Part shown: one piece after another, positions 21,348-30,708 of the stretch | Numbering within the stretch: the stretch's first letter is position 1 | Layout: every line of letters begins with the position of its first letter | Assembly: GCA_018524725.1 (NCBI GenBank) | Contig: JAEUWP010000579.1 | Span: 1-35,037, forward strand | Source of the DNA: Podaxis mareebaensis | Taxonomy: Eukaryota > Basidiomycota > Agaricomycetes > Agaricales > Agaricaceae | DNA length: 35,037 nucleotides | Direction: 5' to 3' | The notes under the pieces: generated by a model | The model's input: the letters and a program-made list of their open reading frames with translations, nothing else | Databases searched by the model: none | What the model was told of the DNA's origin: nothing | Translations under genes and position numbers: made by a program

Positions 21348-22997
21348 CTAGAGATATGACTTAGCAACAGCACTCGCACATGTAGAGCTAACGTATGAGA
21401 TCAGTCCGTCTGTATACTCAGGCTTAAGTTTTATTTCGTTACCATCACCATCAAGCCCGGGTCTGATGTCATACACCGCTAACACATGTGCAATGATCGA
21501 AAACAGTGATTCGCCACTGAAGAAATGCCCAGGGCATATTCTCCTTCCATAACCGAAAGCGGCAGTGGATGGATCACGAACCACTGGATCGACCACGCCA
21601 CCTTTCAAGTAACGATCTGGGATGTATTCTTCAGGGTCCTTGAAAACTTGTGGATCGTGCAGGATGGCCCTGCAGACCCATGGGTTATATTGGCTATGAT
21701 GATGTTTCAAGGAAATGCTGACGAACCAGGTGCTTCCAATGACTAGGGTTCCCCTGGGGATGTAATAGCCATTGTACTCACCGGCACTTGTAGAGGAATG
21801 GCCAAACCCTAATGCCCTGTGTGAATGAAGTGGCAAGACAGCTTGGTAAGACGTTACCTATAGGTGTAACAGGATGCCAACGCATAGTTTCTTTCACCAT
21901 GGCATTAACGTAGGGTAATGAGGAGCGATCGTGAAACTCAGGAAGACGGCCCTGAAGGGCTGTGTCAAGTTCAGCTTGAGCTTTCTTTTGGACTTCCAGG
22001 TATAAACACATTGTGAGGAAGAACGTCTGTACTGCAGAGACAGTCTGGTGGTGCCATTACACAGGTCAGCAAGAATTGAGTGAATTATAGGAGAAGGCAT
22101 TTACAGTATCGGCCCCACCTACAATATAGATGAGCCTTTGAAAATTAGGGGCAGTTTGAAAAATGACCAACCAGCATAGGCCACAGCACATGTACCCCTA
22201 GCAATCGCTTCTTCTTCCATACGATCAGGGTGTCCCTCTTCAGGTAAACTTTCGATTAGTTGGGTACAGATTGAGGGAATAGCCTTTCCTTCTTTCTGTG
22301 AAGGCGGTAAGGCATGAGGACAGTGGTAGTATAAATAACTCTCACCATCTGCTTTTTGACTAGCTCAAGTGGCTCATTAGACACCTTGTAGTTTAAATCC
22401 CGATAATGTTTAGCTTTGTGCTTCCAACCTGCACCTGGAAGCCAACTCAGGATGTACTTCATTATAGGAAACACATTGACAAGGAAGCGTCCCGGGGTTC
22501 CTGCTTTGACAATACCTTGGAGGGTCTCCTCAACATTTTTGATGTATTTATCATCCCAGTCTTTGACCGTAATACTGTATGAAACTTTCAAGATCGTTGT
22601 CCCAAATGTCCTGTGTCTTGCTGTTACTTCATGGGTTCGTAGTTCAGCGTTGTTTTTACTCACAGGCGAATAATACTCATGAATTCATCAGGGGACTCAA
22701 GGAGATTTCGGAGGAAGGCGCAAGCACTGGAAGTCTGAATGGGCCTGTATGTGCTCACTACGTTTGAGTTGAAATGATCATGGAATGTATGGCGATGGCG
22801 GTGCCACCATGAACCATAAGGCATCATTGCCATGTTGAAATCCCACCCCATGCTAGAAACGCAAGGTCTCAATTGAAGTCAATGATCAATACATGAATGA
22901 CTTACAGGTCAACGATCATAGGCATGGGTGGGCGATCAGAGTAATTGTTCAAACATTTCTCGAAAATGCCATATGTCTTCTCCAGGCTTCCCAAGAT
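21348..22997 (-). pseudogene. Cytochrome P450, exons 2b-9 (3' part of a gene split by copia)
   Basis: A microsomal-type haem monooxygenase. Exons on the minus strand: rest of exon 2 (22997-22906), 3 (22852-22664), 4 (22610-22346), 5 (22295-22172), 6 (22118-22105, 14 nt), 7 (22044-21858), 8 (21808-21727), 9 (21669-21348). All introns are 49-60 bp with GT-AG ends and consistent phases. Motifs: C-helix WWHRHRHTF, I-helix GGADT across the micro-exon, K-helix ETMRWHP (ExxR), the PERF-region segment EYIPDRYL, and haem loop FGYGRRICPG with the Cys ligand. With the 5' part at 28374-28683 the coding length is about 510 codons, the usual size. Family resemblance is to the large basidiomycete P450 group often labelled O-methylsterigmatocystin-oxidoreductase-like by homology; the substrate is unknown. 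Confidence 0.9.
22105..22118 (-). other. 14-nt micro-exon of the P450
   Basis: It is flanked by a 53-bp intron (22119-22171) and a 60-bp intron (22045-22104). It supplies most of the I-helix GGADT, which is required for oxygen activation, and is the only way to keep both phase and motif. Confidence 0.8.
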
Positions 22998-23002
22998 CAA
23001 GA
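22998..23002. repeat. Target site duplication of the copia element, left copy
   Basis: CAAGA directly before the LTR start TG at 23003; it is identical to 28369-28373. The 5-bp length is usual for Ty1/copia. Confidence 0.9.
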
Positions 23003-23367
23003 TGAAAGATACACAAATAGATTCAGTCACTCGAAATACGCACGAGTACTAATATATTCAATACCTGAAAGATACACAAATAGACTAAGTACCAACACGA
23101 TTAGTGTAAGTCCAACTCAGTCAAGATATACAATACTCACTTCAGTCACTCGAAATACGCGCGAGTACTGAAGTGGAAACATACGTGGTATATAGCTTTT
23201 ATAATAAAGGCTATCATACAGAAAAATAACGGGAACAGTATAAGTCATATGAAAGTAAAAGATGAAATTCGTTATTCCTCCTATCAGCCTACGCACCTCC
23301 TGACCGTTTCAGGTACACATCACGGCGGCCACTCGATATACACGACACCACTTTGCTGACTCCAACA
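23003..23367 (-). repeat. Copia 3' LTR (left side)
   Basis: 365 bp, the same length as the right LTR, differing at ten positions that are all CpG-type transitions. It holds internal direct repeats: an 18-bp unit at 23003-23020 and 23066-23083, and a 29-bp unit at 23022-23050 and 23141-23169. The 29-bp unit contains the inverted pair ACTCG...CGAGT. Confidence 0.95.
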
Positions 23368-23380
23368 CTCCCCCTCAAAG
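23368..23380 (-). other. Copia polypurine tract
   Basis: CTTTGAGGGGGAG on the element strand, immediately before the 3' LTR. It is the expected primer site for plus-strand DNA synthesis and overlaps the gag-pol stop codon (TGA, 23375-23377). Confidence 0.85.
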
Positions 23381-26300
23381 CGTGGCGAGGCCTAACTCAC
23401 AGGCAAAATGCTTGACTTTGGGGGACGGAAGCGCTTTGGTGAAGACGTCGGCCACCATATCTGTAGTAGGGCAGTAGATTAGACGTATCTTGCCTTCTTC
23501 GATAACCCAGCGAATGAAATGGTACCAGATGTCGATATGCTTCGTACGAGCGTGATACTGATGGTCTTTCACGAGCGCTATCACGGATTGGTTGTCTGAG
23601 AAGATTGTGGTAGTCAGAAGAATCGAGTCAAAGACCTGTGACATGAGTGAGTGGAGCCATAAGGCCTCTTTCGCTGCATGTGTTGCACCAACATACTCTG
23701 ACTCCATCATCGACAGAGTCACAATCTCCTGGTGTTTTGCGCTCCATGATACAGCACCGCCGTTGACCAAGAACGCATACCCAGATGTAGCACGACAGTC
23801 TTCTGCCATGTTACCGTCTGCGTCCATGAAGCCTTCCAACTCTTCTCCAGAACCCCCATATGTCAACCAGAGTTCACATGTACCCTTCAGATAACGAAAG
23901 ACTCTTTTGACAGCTTCCCAATGAGCGTAGCCAGGGTTTTTTGAGAATCTTGAGAGAACTTGGACAGCATAAGCGATGTCCGGGCGCATTCTGAGCACTG
24001 CATACATGAGCGTGCCGACTGCTTCCTGATAGGGGATTTTGGCCATGCGAGCAATATCAGCCGTGGATTTGGGGGACATGTCGGATGAGAGGCGCATGGA
24101 AGGGTCCATTGGCATACTGGTGGGTTTCGTGTCCTCGAGCCCAAAACAACGAAGGGATGCGTCAATATAAGATCTTTGAGACAGGGAAATCCTGCCTGCC
24201 TCCCGGTCCCTCTTCAGCTCAATGCCCAGCAACCAGTGGATCTCTCCCAGATCCGTTATCTCCACGAATTCCTTCATTCCATTCTTCACCCAATCTACCA
24301 GCGAAATCGTCATAGCCATGATCGTGCAGTCGTCAACGTGTACGAGGATGACTATCAGGTCGGGGTCTGCCACCTTGAAGAAAACGCTGTGGTCCACGTC
24401 GCAGTGCGTGAATCCCAGGTGATCCACTAGGATTTCACACAAACATTGGTACCACTGCCTACCAGATTGTTTGAGTCCGTAGAGCGTCCGTTTTAAACAG
24501 CATACTTTGTGTGGATGGGATGGATCGACGAAACCTGGGGGCTGGCGCATGTATATCGTTTCGTCATCATTGAGTTGGCCATTGAGGTATGCTCCCTTTA
24601 TGTCGATTTGGTGGATCTCCCAATTTCGGGCTGCAGCTATTGCGAGGACCATGCATATGGAGGTGAGCTTGGCTACGGGAGCAAAGGTGTCGAAGTAGTC
24701 AATGCCTGGCACTTGGGAGAACCCCTGTGCTATGAGGCGCGCTTTGTAGTGGACTACATTGCCCGACACGTCTTTCTTGGCCTTGAACACCCATTTCGAT
24801 CCAACAATGTTGGCATCAGCCAGTGGGTCGACTAGTTCCCACGTTCCGGATTTGTCCAACATGGTCAATTCTTCTTCCATAGCCGCCTTCCACAGCTCCC
24901 AATCCCCTCGATTTTTCGCCTCTCTCAGACTCCCCAGTTCCAGCGCTTCGACGTCTCTGGTATCTGCCATGAACGTCTGGACTTCCAACCAGTCCAGCTC
25001 TTCAGCCAGGGTGACGGCTTCTCCCTCAAGGATGGCCCGGGCTTTCTGGCTTGGGTTTCGAGCACGTCGAGGGCGTTCCTCGATTGCGTTGGGTTTAGGT
25101 GTTTTCATGGCGGGTTCTCCATCGTCAGTGGCTTTAGACGTGTTCGCGGCAGGTTCTCTGTCATTATGTGCATCGATGATATCGTTATCGAGCTCATCGC
25201 GATTGCAGGGATAGGGAGCGGCTTTAGATGTGTTCGCGGCAGGTTCTCCGTCGTCATGTAGAGTGGCATCACTCGGGGTGGGCGGTGCATTGGATCGGGT
25301 TGACTTCAAGTCAGGCGGCAGTGGCGGGTTGTTACGAGGCTCGTTTGCAGGTAAGTTCTCCCCCTTGAGGCCAGAACAACTTGCATTCACGAAATGGAAA
25401 TTTCGTTCAATCCTGACGGCACTGGAGTCTGGAAAATAGATGTGTGATCCATTACTCTCTGTGTCGTAACCTATCCATCGCCCCTTTTTCGCTCGCCCAC
25501 TTAACTTATCTCCTCCCGCCTGGTGTACCCAAACCTCCTCTCCCCACTCTCTGACTGACTGAAGATCCGGCTTCTGCCCATACAACACCTCAAACGGTGT
25601 TCTGTCTGCAACCGCTTTTGTACCCATTTGGTTCATCAACCACACAACATGTGCAACCGCATCTGCCCATAAGAACTTGGGCAATCGACTAGCGTGAAAC
25701 AGAGCATGGGTGCGTTCGACTATGGTTCGATTTCAATGCTCAGCAATGCCATTGTGTTGCGGCGTGTCATGTACGGTGAGTTTTATTTCAGTTCCATGCA
25801 ATTTTAAATGCGCTTGGAACTCTGCTGACGTGTATTCTCCCCCTCAGTCTGAGTGCAGTGACTTGATGCGCATGTTGAATTGAGTCTCACACCACGCTTC
25901 AAAGTCTTTGTATGAGTGTAAGACCTCTGATTTTGCAGTGAGGAAGTCGATGTGTGTCCAACACGAGTAGTTGTCTATGAAGGTAACGTAGTATCATCGC
26001 CCTTTCTTCGTCTCTACCCTAGCAGGTCCCCACACATCGGAATGTATCTCTTCACTGAACGCTTTCGCCCTCTCGCCCTCTCAGACCTTGGAGATCGGTG
26101 ATCGGGTCGCTTTCCCATACGCACAGGACTCACAGAAAAAATCTGTGTCCATACTGTCCTCCAACCTCAAACTGGTAACAAGTCCGTCACAAAGGAGTTT
26201 CCTTGCTGCCTCAGGAGCAATGTGGCCAAGTCGACAGTGGAGAATGTCTAAAGTGAGTGGTTCATTGACTGCGTTTATCTCCTCTTCCTCCTCTCTGACA

Positions 26301-27940
26301 ACTTTGTACAGCCCCTTCCCATTTCTGGGAATCTCTGCCATGCAAGCGCCATTGACATCCCGAATAATGCATTTCCCATTCGCAAAAGTTGTAGAGAAAC
26401 CGGCATCATCAAGCCATCCGATGGAAACGAGGGTGTAGCCAGCTTGTGGGGAGTAGAGCACCTCCATCAGGTGTAACTGTGACAAGGTAGTGCCGTTGGG
26501 CAGGGTGAGGATGACCTCACCCCTTCCGATGGCATTGAAGGCTTGTTTGTTGGCGGCTCGTAGTGGCTTGGGAGGAATCGGTTCGAGCAAGGTAAAGTCG
26601 CTCCTGTAAGGGGAGATGTGAGTGGTCGCGCCGGAATCGAAGATCTCAACTCATGTCTGGGGAGCAGGTTCATTAACAGTATTTGTGTCTTCGGCATCAA
26701 TCGAGCATGCGTTCATAGGTTCTTTGTCAACGCTTTCTGTTTCCTCGAAATCTGACCAGTCCTCTGACTCAACAGCATACTCCCCCTCAACCAATAGCCT
26801 GTCCGACACATCACCGACCCTGGGTTCAGTCCGACTCAGCTCCATCTCATTGTCCGACATTTCTTCGACCATAAAGGCATAATCTTCATCTTCCTCTACT
26901 GCATTTGCACTGACATTGGGTTTGGCAGGTACATTTCCGCCCTTTCCCTCCCCCTTCTTTGCCTTGTCCTTGTCAGGACACTCCCTCTTCCAGTGTTCAC
27001 CTCCACAAATCCAGCATGGCCCCTTTTTCTTTCCTTTCCCTTTCCCTTTACCCTTATCCTTCCCTTTTCCGCCCACTTCGACACTCATAGCATCATCTGT
27101 CTGCTTTCCACCACCACAGGATCGGTCTGGGCGGGTATGGTCCCATTCATCACTGATCAGAATGATCAGGATCTTGGGGTCGATTGTATGCTGGAGGGAA
27201 CTGTGGAGTTGGGTGGCAGAAAGCTGATTTGAGGCGTATGTTGCAAGCCAGCGAGGTAAGGATTGAATGATAGCACTTCTGTAGTCGTCGTCATTGATGA
27301 CCACACCAATAGCACTGAGTTCAGCTTTCCGAGCATGCAACTCACTCAGGAAAAGTCGAACATCGCCTTTGTCAGGGCAACGGGCCGTCATAAACTCTCA
27401 TCGAAGCCTAGCTTGCGAGAAGGCACTTTTGTATGTGTACTCCCGTACGATGGCATCCCACATGGCCTTGACATCATTGTAGGTTGAGACAACAATCAAG
27501 GTCGAGTCAGGGAGTCGCTGAGCGAGGAGGGAACGAGCAACACTTTCATCCCTGTCCCATGCCTCAACCATTTTGGGAGTAATGGTAGGTGGTGTCGATC
27601 CTGTAGTGGCAACAGTGGATGATGCTGTGGCGGTTGGTGTAGTTGTAGGAGCAACAGCTGGGGATGGTGTAGGCGATCCTTTTGCACCTGTAGGTGTTGT
27701 AGGTCGGGCTGGAGTTTGGGATGCTCCTCCAGCAGTACTCGGAATGGCAGATGAGGGTGAGGGTGCAGTGGGGGGATTTGAAGATGATACAGTCAGACGT
27801 GGCACACTTCCATCGAAGTGTCCCCACAGTCCCTTTCCCTGGATTACCGTCCGGAAACGCAGCAAGAATATTGCCCAGTTACCACCAGACACATCCAACT
27901 TCGGGACTGAGGCGGGCAGAATGTCGTTCACAGTAGACAT
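23375..27940 (-). pseudogene. Copia gag-pol polyprotein with six TGA codons
   Basis: A single frame of about 1520 codons; start taken at ATG 27940 (MSTVNDILPAS), with 27961 as an alternative. Gag: a KLDVSGGNWAIFLLRF segment, a Pro/Thr-rich linker, and a CCHC knuckle CWICGGEHWKREC (26978-27016). Protease: DSGATTH with DSG at 26630-26638. Integrase: H...C zinc site (HCRLGHI...CESCAYGK), then the DDE core to about 25700. RT: WVFKAKKDVSGNVVHYKARL, DIKGAYLNG and the catalytic HVDD at 24329-24340. RNase H: MDADGN, MESEYVGATHAAKEALWL and FSDNQSVIAL, ending TKHIDIWYHFIRW...FTKALP. Stops (low coordinates 27398, 26651, 26081, 25994, 25844, 25733) are all TGA at Arg-compatible positions. HVDD instead of the usual YVDD occurs in fungal copia RTs. 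Confidence 0.92.
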
Positions 27941-27987
27941 CGTAGAATTTACTTTGAGCATTGGATTTCTTTTCAGTAATGCAATGG

Positions 27988-28003
27988 GTCGGGGCCCATA
28001 ACC
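27988..28003 (-). other. Copia primer-binding site
   Basis: Directly inside the 5' LTR the element strand reads GGTTATGGGCCCC. Its complement, GGGGCCCATAACC, resembles the anticodon arm of initiator tRNA-Met (CAU anticodon followed by AACC). This is the half-tRNA type of priming known from Drosophila copia, not priming by the tRNA 3' CCA end. Confidence 0.75.
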
Positions 28004-28368
28004 TGAAAGATACACAAATAGATTCAGTCACTCGAAATACGCGCGAGTACTAATATATTCAATACCTGAAAGATACACAAATAGACTAAGTACCAACACG
28101 ATTAGTGTAAGTCCAACTCAGTCAAGATATACAATACTCACTTCAGTCACTCGAAATACGCGCGAGTACTGAAGCAGAAACATATGTGGTATATAGCTTT
28201 TATAATAAAGGCTATCGTACGGAAAAATAACGGGAACAGTATAAGTCATATGAAAGTAAAAGATGAAATTCGTTATTCCTCCTATCAGCCTACGCACCTC
28301 CTGACCGTTTCAGGTACGCATCACGGCAGCCGCTCGATATACACGACACCGCTTTGCTGACTCCAACA
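28004..28368 (-). repeat. Copia 5' LTR (right side)
   Basis: 365 bp; partner of 23003-23367 with the same internal repeats. On the element strand it begins TGTTGGAGTCAGC and ends ...TTTCA. It would provide the promoter of the element. Confidence 0.95.
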
Positions 28369-28373
28369 CAAGA
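28369..28373. repeat. Target site duplication of the copia element, right copy
   Basis: CAAGA after the LTR end CCAACA; identical to 22998-23002. One copy belongs to the original P450 exon 2. Confidence 0.9.
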
Positions 28374-28683
28374 AGCCATGTCCCAGAACGTTGAGATAAA
28401 TCATATTGCCTGTGGGTTAGCCAGTGAGGCAATCTCAGGGTTAAGCAAGATAGCAGTAGCATTGACCGTATATCTTGAACCAATCGTTATACACAAGCCA
28501 TGGTTTATGGAGAGGAAGGTCGAAAAGGTTCCCAATGATGGGGTATCCCTTTGGTCCAGGAGGCAATGGAAGGCAATTTGGGTTTGCTCTGCATTCACGG
28601 ACATATGTATCCAGCCACTGCACGACAATGAGACAACCAGCCGAGAGCATAAGAAGATGGGAAAATGAGTTCATGATGGACAC
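28369..28683 (-). pseudogene. Cytochrome P450, exons 1 and 2a (5' part of the split gene)
   Basis: Exon 1 (28683-28467) encodes an N-terminal hydrophobic anchor (SHLLMLSAGCLIVVQWL) followed by the proline hinge LPPGPKGYPIIGNLFDLP, both characteristic of endoplasmic-reticulum P450s. Intron 1 is 28466-28410 (57 bp, GT-AG). Exon 2 starts at 28409 and is cut at 28369 by the copia LTR; it resumes at 22997 after the duplication. ATG at 28683 or 28674 are both possible starts. The coding phases of the two parts agree exactly, so the insertion alone disrupts the gene. Confidence 0.88.
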
Positions 28684-28859
28684 CTAAGGGAACGTGAAAC
28701 GACCTCAAGGATTATATCAGTCCAATTTACTCGAGGCGGTCATACATGATGCCCTTCCAGTACTTATCAGTGTGGTGCCGTTTCATGAGAGCAATTTCCT
28801 GTGTTCCTGGTCAGGATTGTACTGCACATCAGTGAAGTTGACACGAAAAAGAGTAACAG

Positions 28860-30150
28860 TCTTCGCAAGCGTCGCGTACGAAGTGACCTTGGTGGTGACA
28901 GTTCATTCATTCATTTGACTGGAATAGGTAGCGATTGAATAGACGGGAGGTTGAGACGGTTCACAAGCAATCTGCATTTCTATGCATCCAGGTACAGTGA
29001 ATAGTGCCACCAACTCGTTAGGAGTGAGATTGAATCCAAATAGAACGGGTGGTTCATTTTGCAGGGTGATGTTGACAATGGTGTTTGGTGCAAACGATGC
29101 TTTCAGATCTTGGATTCCTGTTCCCCCAAGTTTGTTACCCCAGGACGTAGGCACTGTGCGAGGAGACCAGCTCTTCAAGAGTCAAGAGAATGATAGAAAA
29201 CTTTGCCAGTATGGAGATGCTGTCATAATAATTTACCATGTCAGTGGCAAAGGCAATGCGAAGAATTCATCGCTCTCAGTTGATTCGGCGTACCCAGGCT
29301 ACTGGGACAGCACCTGAATGGAGTGTCTCGTGTCAAGATTGAGATTGGCAGAGCAGGAGGACTGCTGAATACCGATCAAGAACGCACATTTACATCCGCT
29401 TCCACCTGGGCGTTTTACAATAAATGATATTCAAGCCTTGAGTTCAGTAGGATCCCAGCTCCCTGGGCGAGCAATGCAGATTACAGTGGCGTCTTCCAGA
29501 CTTGGGCTTGACGGTAGCATTTCTCGGCAGTTTCACTTGACTCGGCCTGGTCATTGGTTATCCTCAAGAGAATATATTGTTCGTTCAGTAAGTAGCATTC
29601 TGGTTTCAGTGGAAACCAATTCATAAGTTGCCACGATGGGTGCATGTCTCCCCTATTAAGTCTGTACAAACCGTGTAAGAACCATTAGTCACTCCGGTGT
29701 CAATGTACCAAACAGGAAACAACGACCCACACGAGCAAACTAGTCGAGGCGGCGTGGAGTTTGCAGGAAGTCGGCTGAATGTAGTTGGCGCTCGATGTTC
29801 AATAGTCATCATTCGAATTACGTTCGACGGAGTTGATCTAGCTGGAAGGCGCCAAGGTCGCAACATCAGCAATTTTTGACATTCCCGTAACAACCACCTT
29901 CAGCACCTGGGTGCGTTTCATGGAGATCTTGCTTGACATTATTTCATCGGTGGACGGCGTCGAGTCTCCCTTTAGCAATACAGCTTGTGAGATTCGAGGA
30001 CAAGCTCTTGCATCGGATCGAAGACCAAGGAATGGTCGGAAAGGACGTGATATAGTCCAGCCGGCCAGATGATACTTGGTTAGATCGGCGACAGCCTGGT
30101 TGAGAATAGGGACAGTCTGAAGGGATGTAAACGAAGGAAGTGCTTAATAC
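28860..30150 (-). pseudogene. Probable multi-exon or decayed gene of unknown function upstream of the P450
   Basis: I do not recognise this protein. Protein-like segments on the minus strand are about 30150-29880 (LNQAVADLTKYHLAGWTISR...), 29830-29740 (APTTFSRLPANSTPPRL), 29640-29240 in one frame with stops (ELVSTETRMLLTERTIYSLE, SLEDATVICIARPGSWDPTE, RPGGSGCKCAFLIGIQQSSC) and, after a likely intron at about 29163-29232, 29178-28903 (NTIVNITLQNEPPVLFGFNL, ALFTVPGCIEMQIACEP). Some stops are TGA fitting CGA; others may sit in introns. The last segment reads like a beta-rich domain. Gene limits are approximate. The same strand and proximity to the P450 are noted without functional inference. Confidence 0.35.
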
Positions 30151-30195
30151 GTATGCGTTCCTCGCGAGGCAGCATTTAGTACATTTGCTTGACAT

Positions 30196-30708
30196 GGCGT
30201 CACGGATTACTCATAACTCGTACAGGTAAAGAATCTCATAGTCTGACGAGGAGAGCGTCTGCTCACAAGAGAGTTTGCGGGTGCTTAAACTCACTCAAAT
30301 TCATTTGTGCCTAAACTAACCATTTACCACACAATTTCATCACACTCAAACGTCTAGATACTCTCAATCTCGCACCACTCTCGTTGAAGTTCACAACCGA
30401 GAGTTAATCATCGAGGAAGGAAGGGAAGGACCATAACTTGCAACACACGGCATCAACGGACAAGGTGAACGGTGAAATGGGACAGACACACAACCCTTCA
30501 ATTGAGAACTCAGAGCGACAAACACGTTTCAACTTTTCATTACGCAATTTATATTTCTAGAATTCTTGGCATGTATCAGTATTGCTTGAAACAAGACTCG
30601 AGGCCAATATGAAAATTAAGCAGGGCAGAAATAAACATCAGGACACAAACACCACTCCCTCACACTGTCATGTACAATAAAAACGGGCGCAGACCACAAA
30701 ATCAACAA
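30196..30708. other. Intergenic stretch without a recognisable gene
   Basis: About 500 bp between two minus-strand coding regions. It would include the 3' end of the gene at 30709 and the upstream region of the gene ending near 28860. No repeat or RNA structure was recognised. Confidence 0.4.

Larger units (their letters stand above)
23003..28368 (-). mobile_element. Ty1/copia LTR retrotransposon, complete structure, inserted in P450 exon 2
   Basis: A 5366-bp element on the minus strand with 365-bp LTRs at both ends (TG...CA), 5-bp target duplication CAAGA, primer-binding site beside the 5' LTR (right side), polypurine tract beside the 3' LTR (left side) and one gag-pol frame. The order gag, protease, integrase, RT, RNase H is that of copia. 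LTR identity by my count is 355/365. Six TGA codons in gag-pol disable it, but no frameshift or deletion is evident, so it is the youngest-looking element in the window. Confidence 0.95.

Noticed and set aside
23375..27940. Programmed TGA readthrough or a variant genetic code in the transposons
   Set aside because: TGA ends other frames normally, including the copia gag-pol stop at the polypurine tract, and the stops are scattered in several unrelated elements at CpG sites, which fits mutation.
28441..28683. Separate small secreted or membrane protein gene
   Set aside because: The hydrophobic start plus PPGPKGYPIIGN hinge and matching splice phase show it is exon 1 of the split P450.
21348..28683. 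Mycotoxin biosynthesis gene, from resemblance to O-methylsterigmatocystin oxidoreductase-like P450s
   Set aside because: This label is applied broadly to basidiomycete P450s, and no biosynthetic cluster genes lie in the window.
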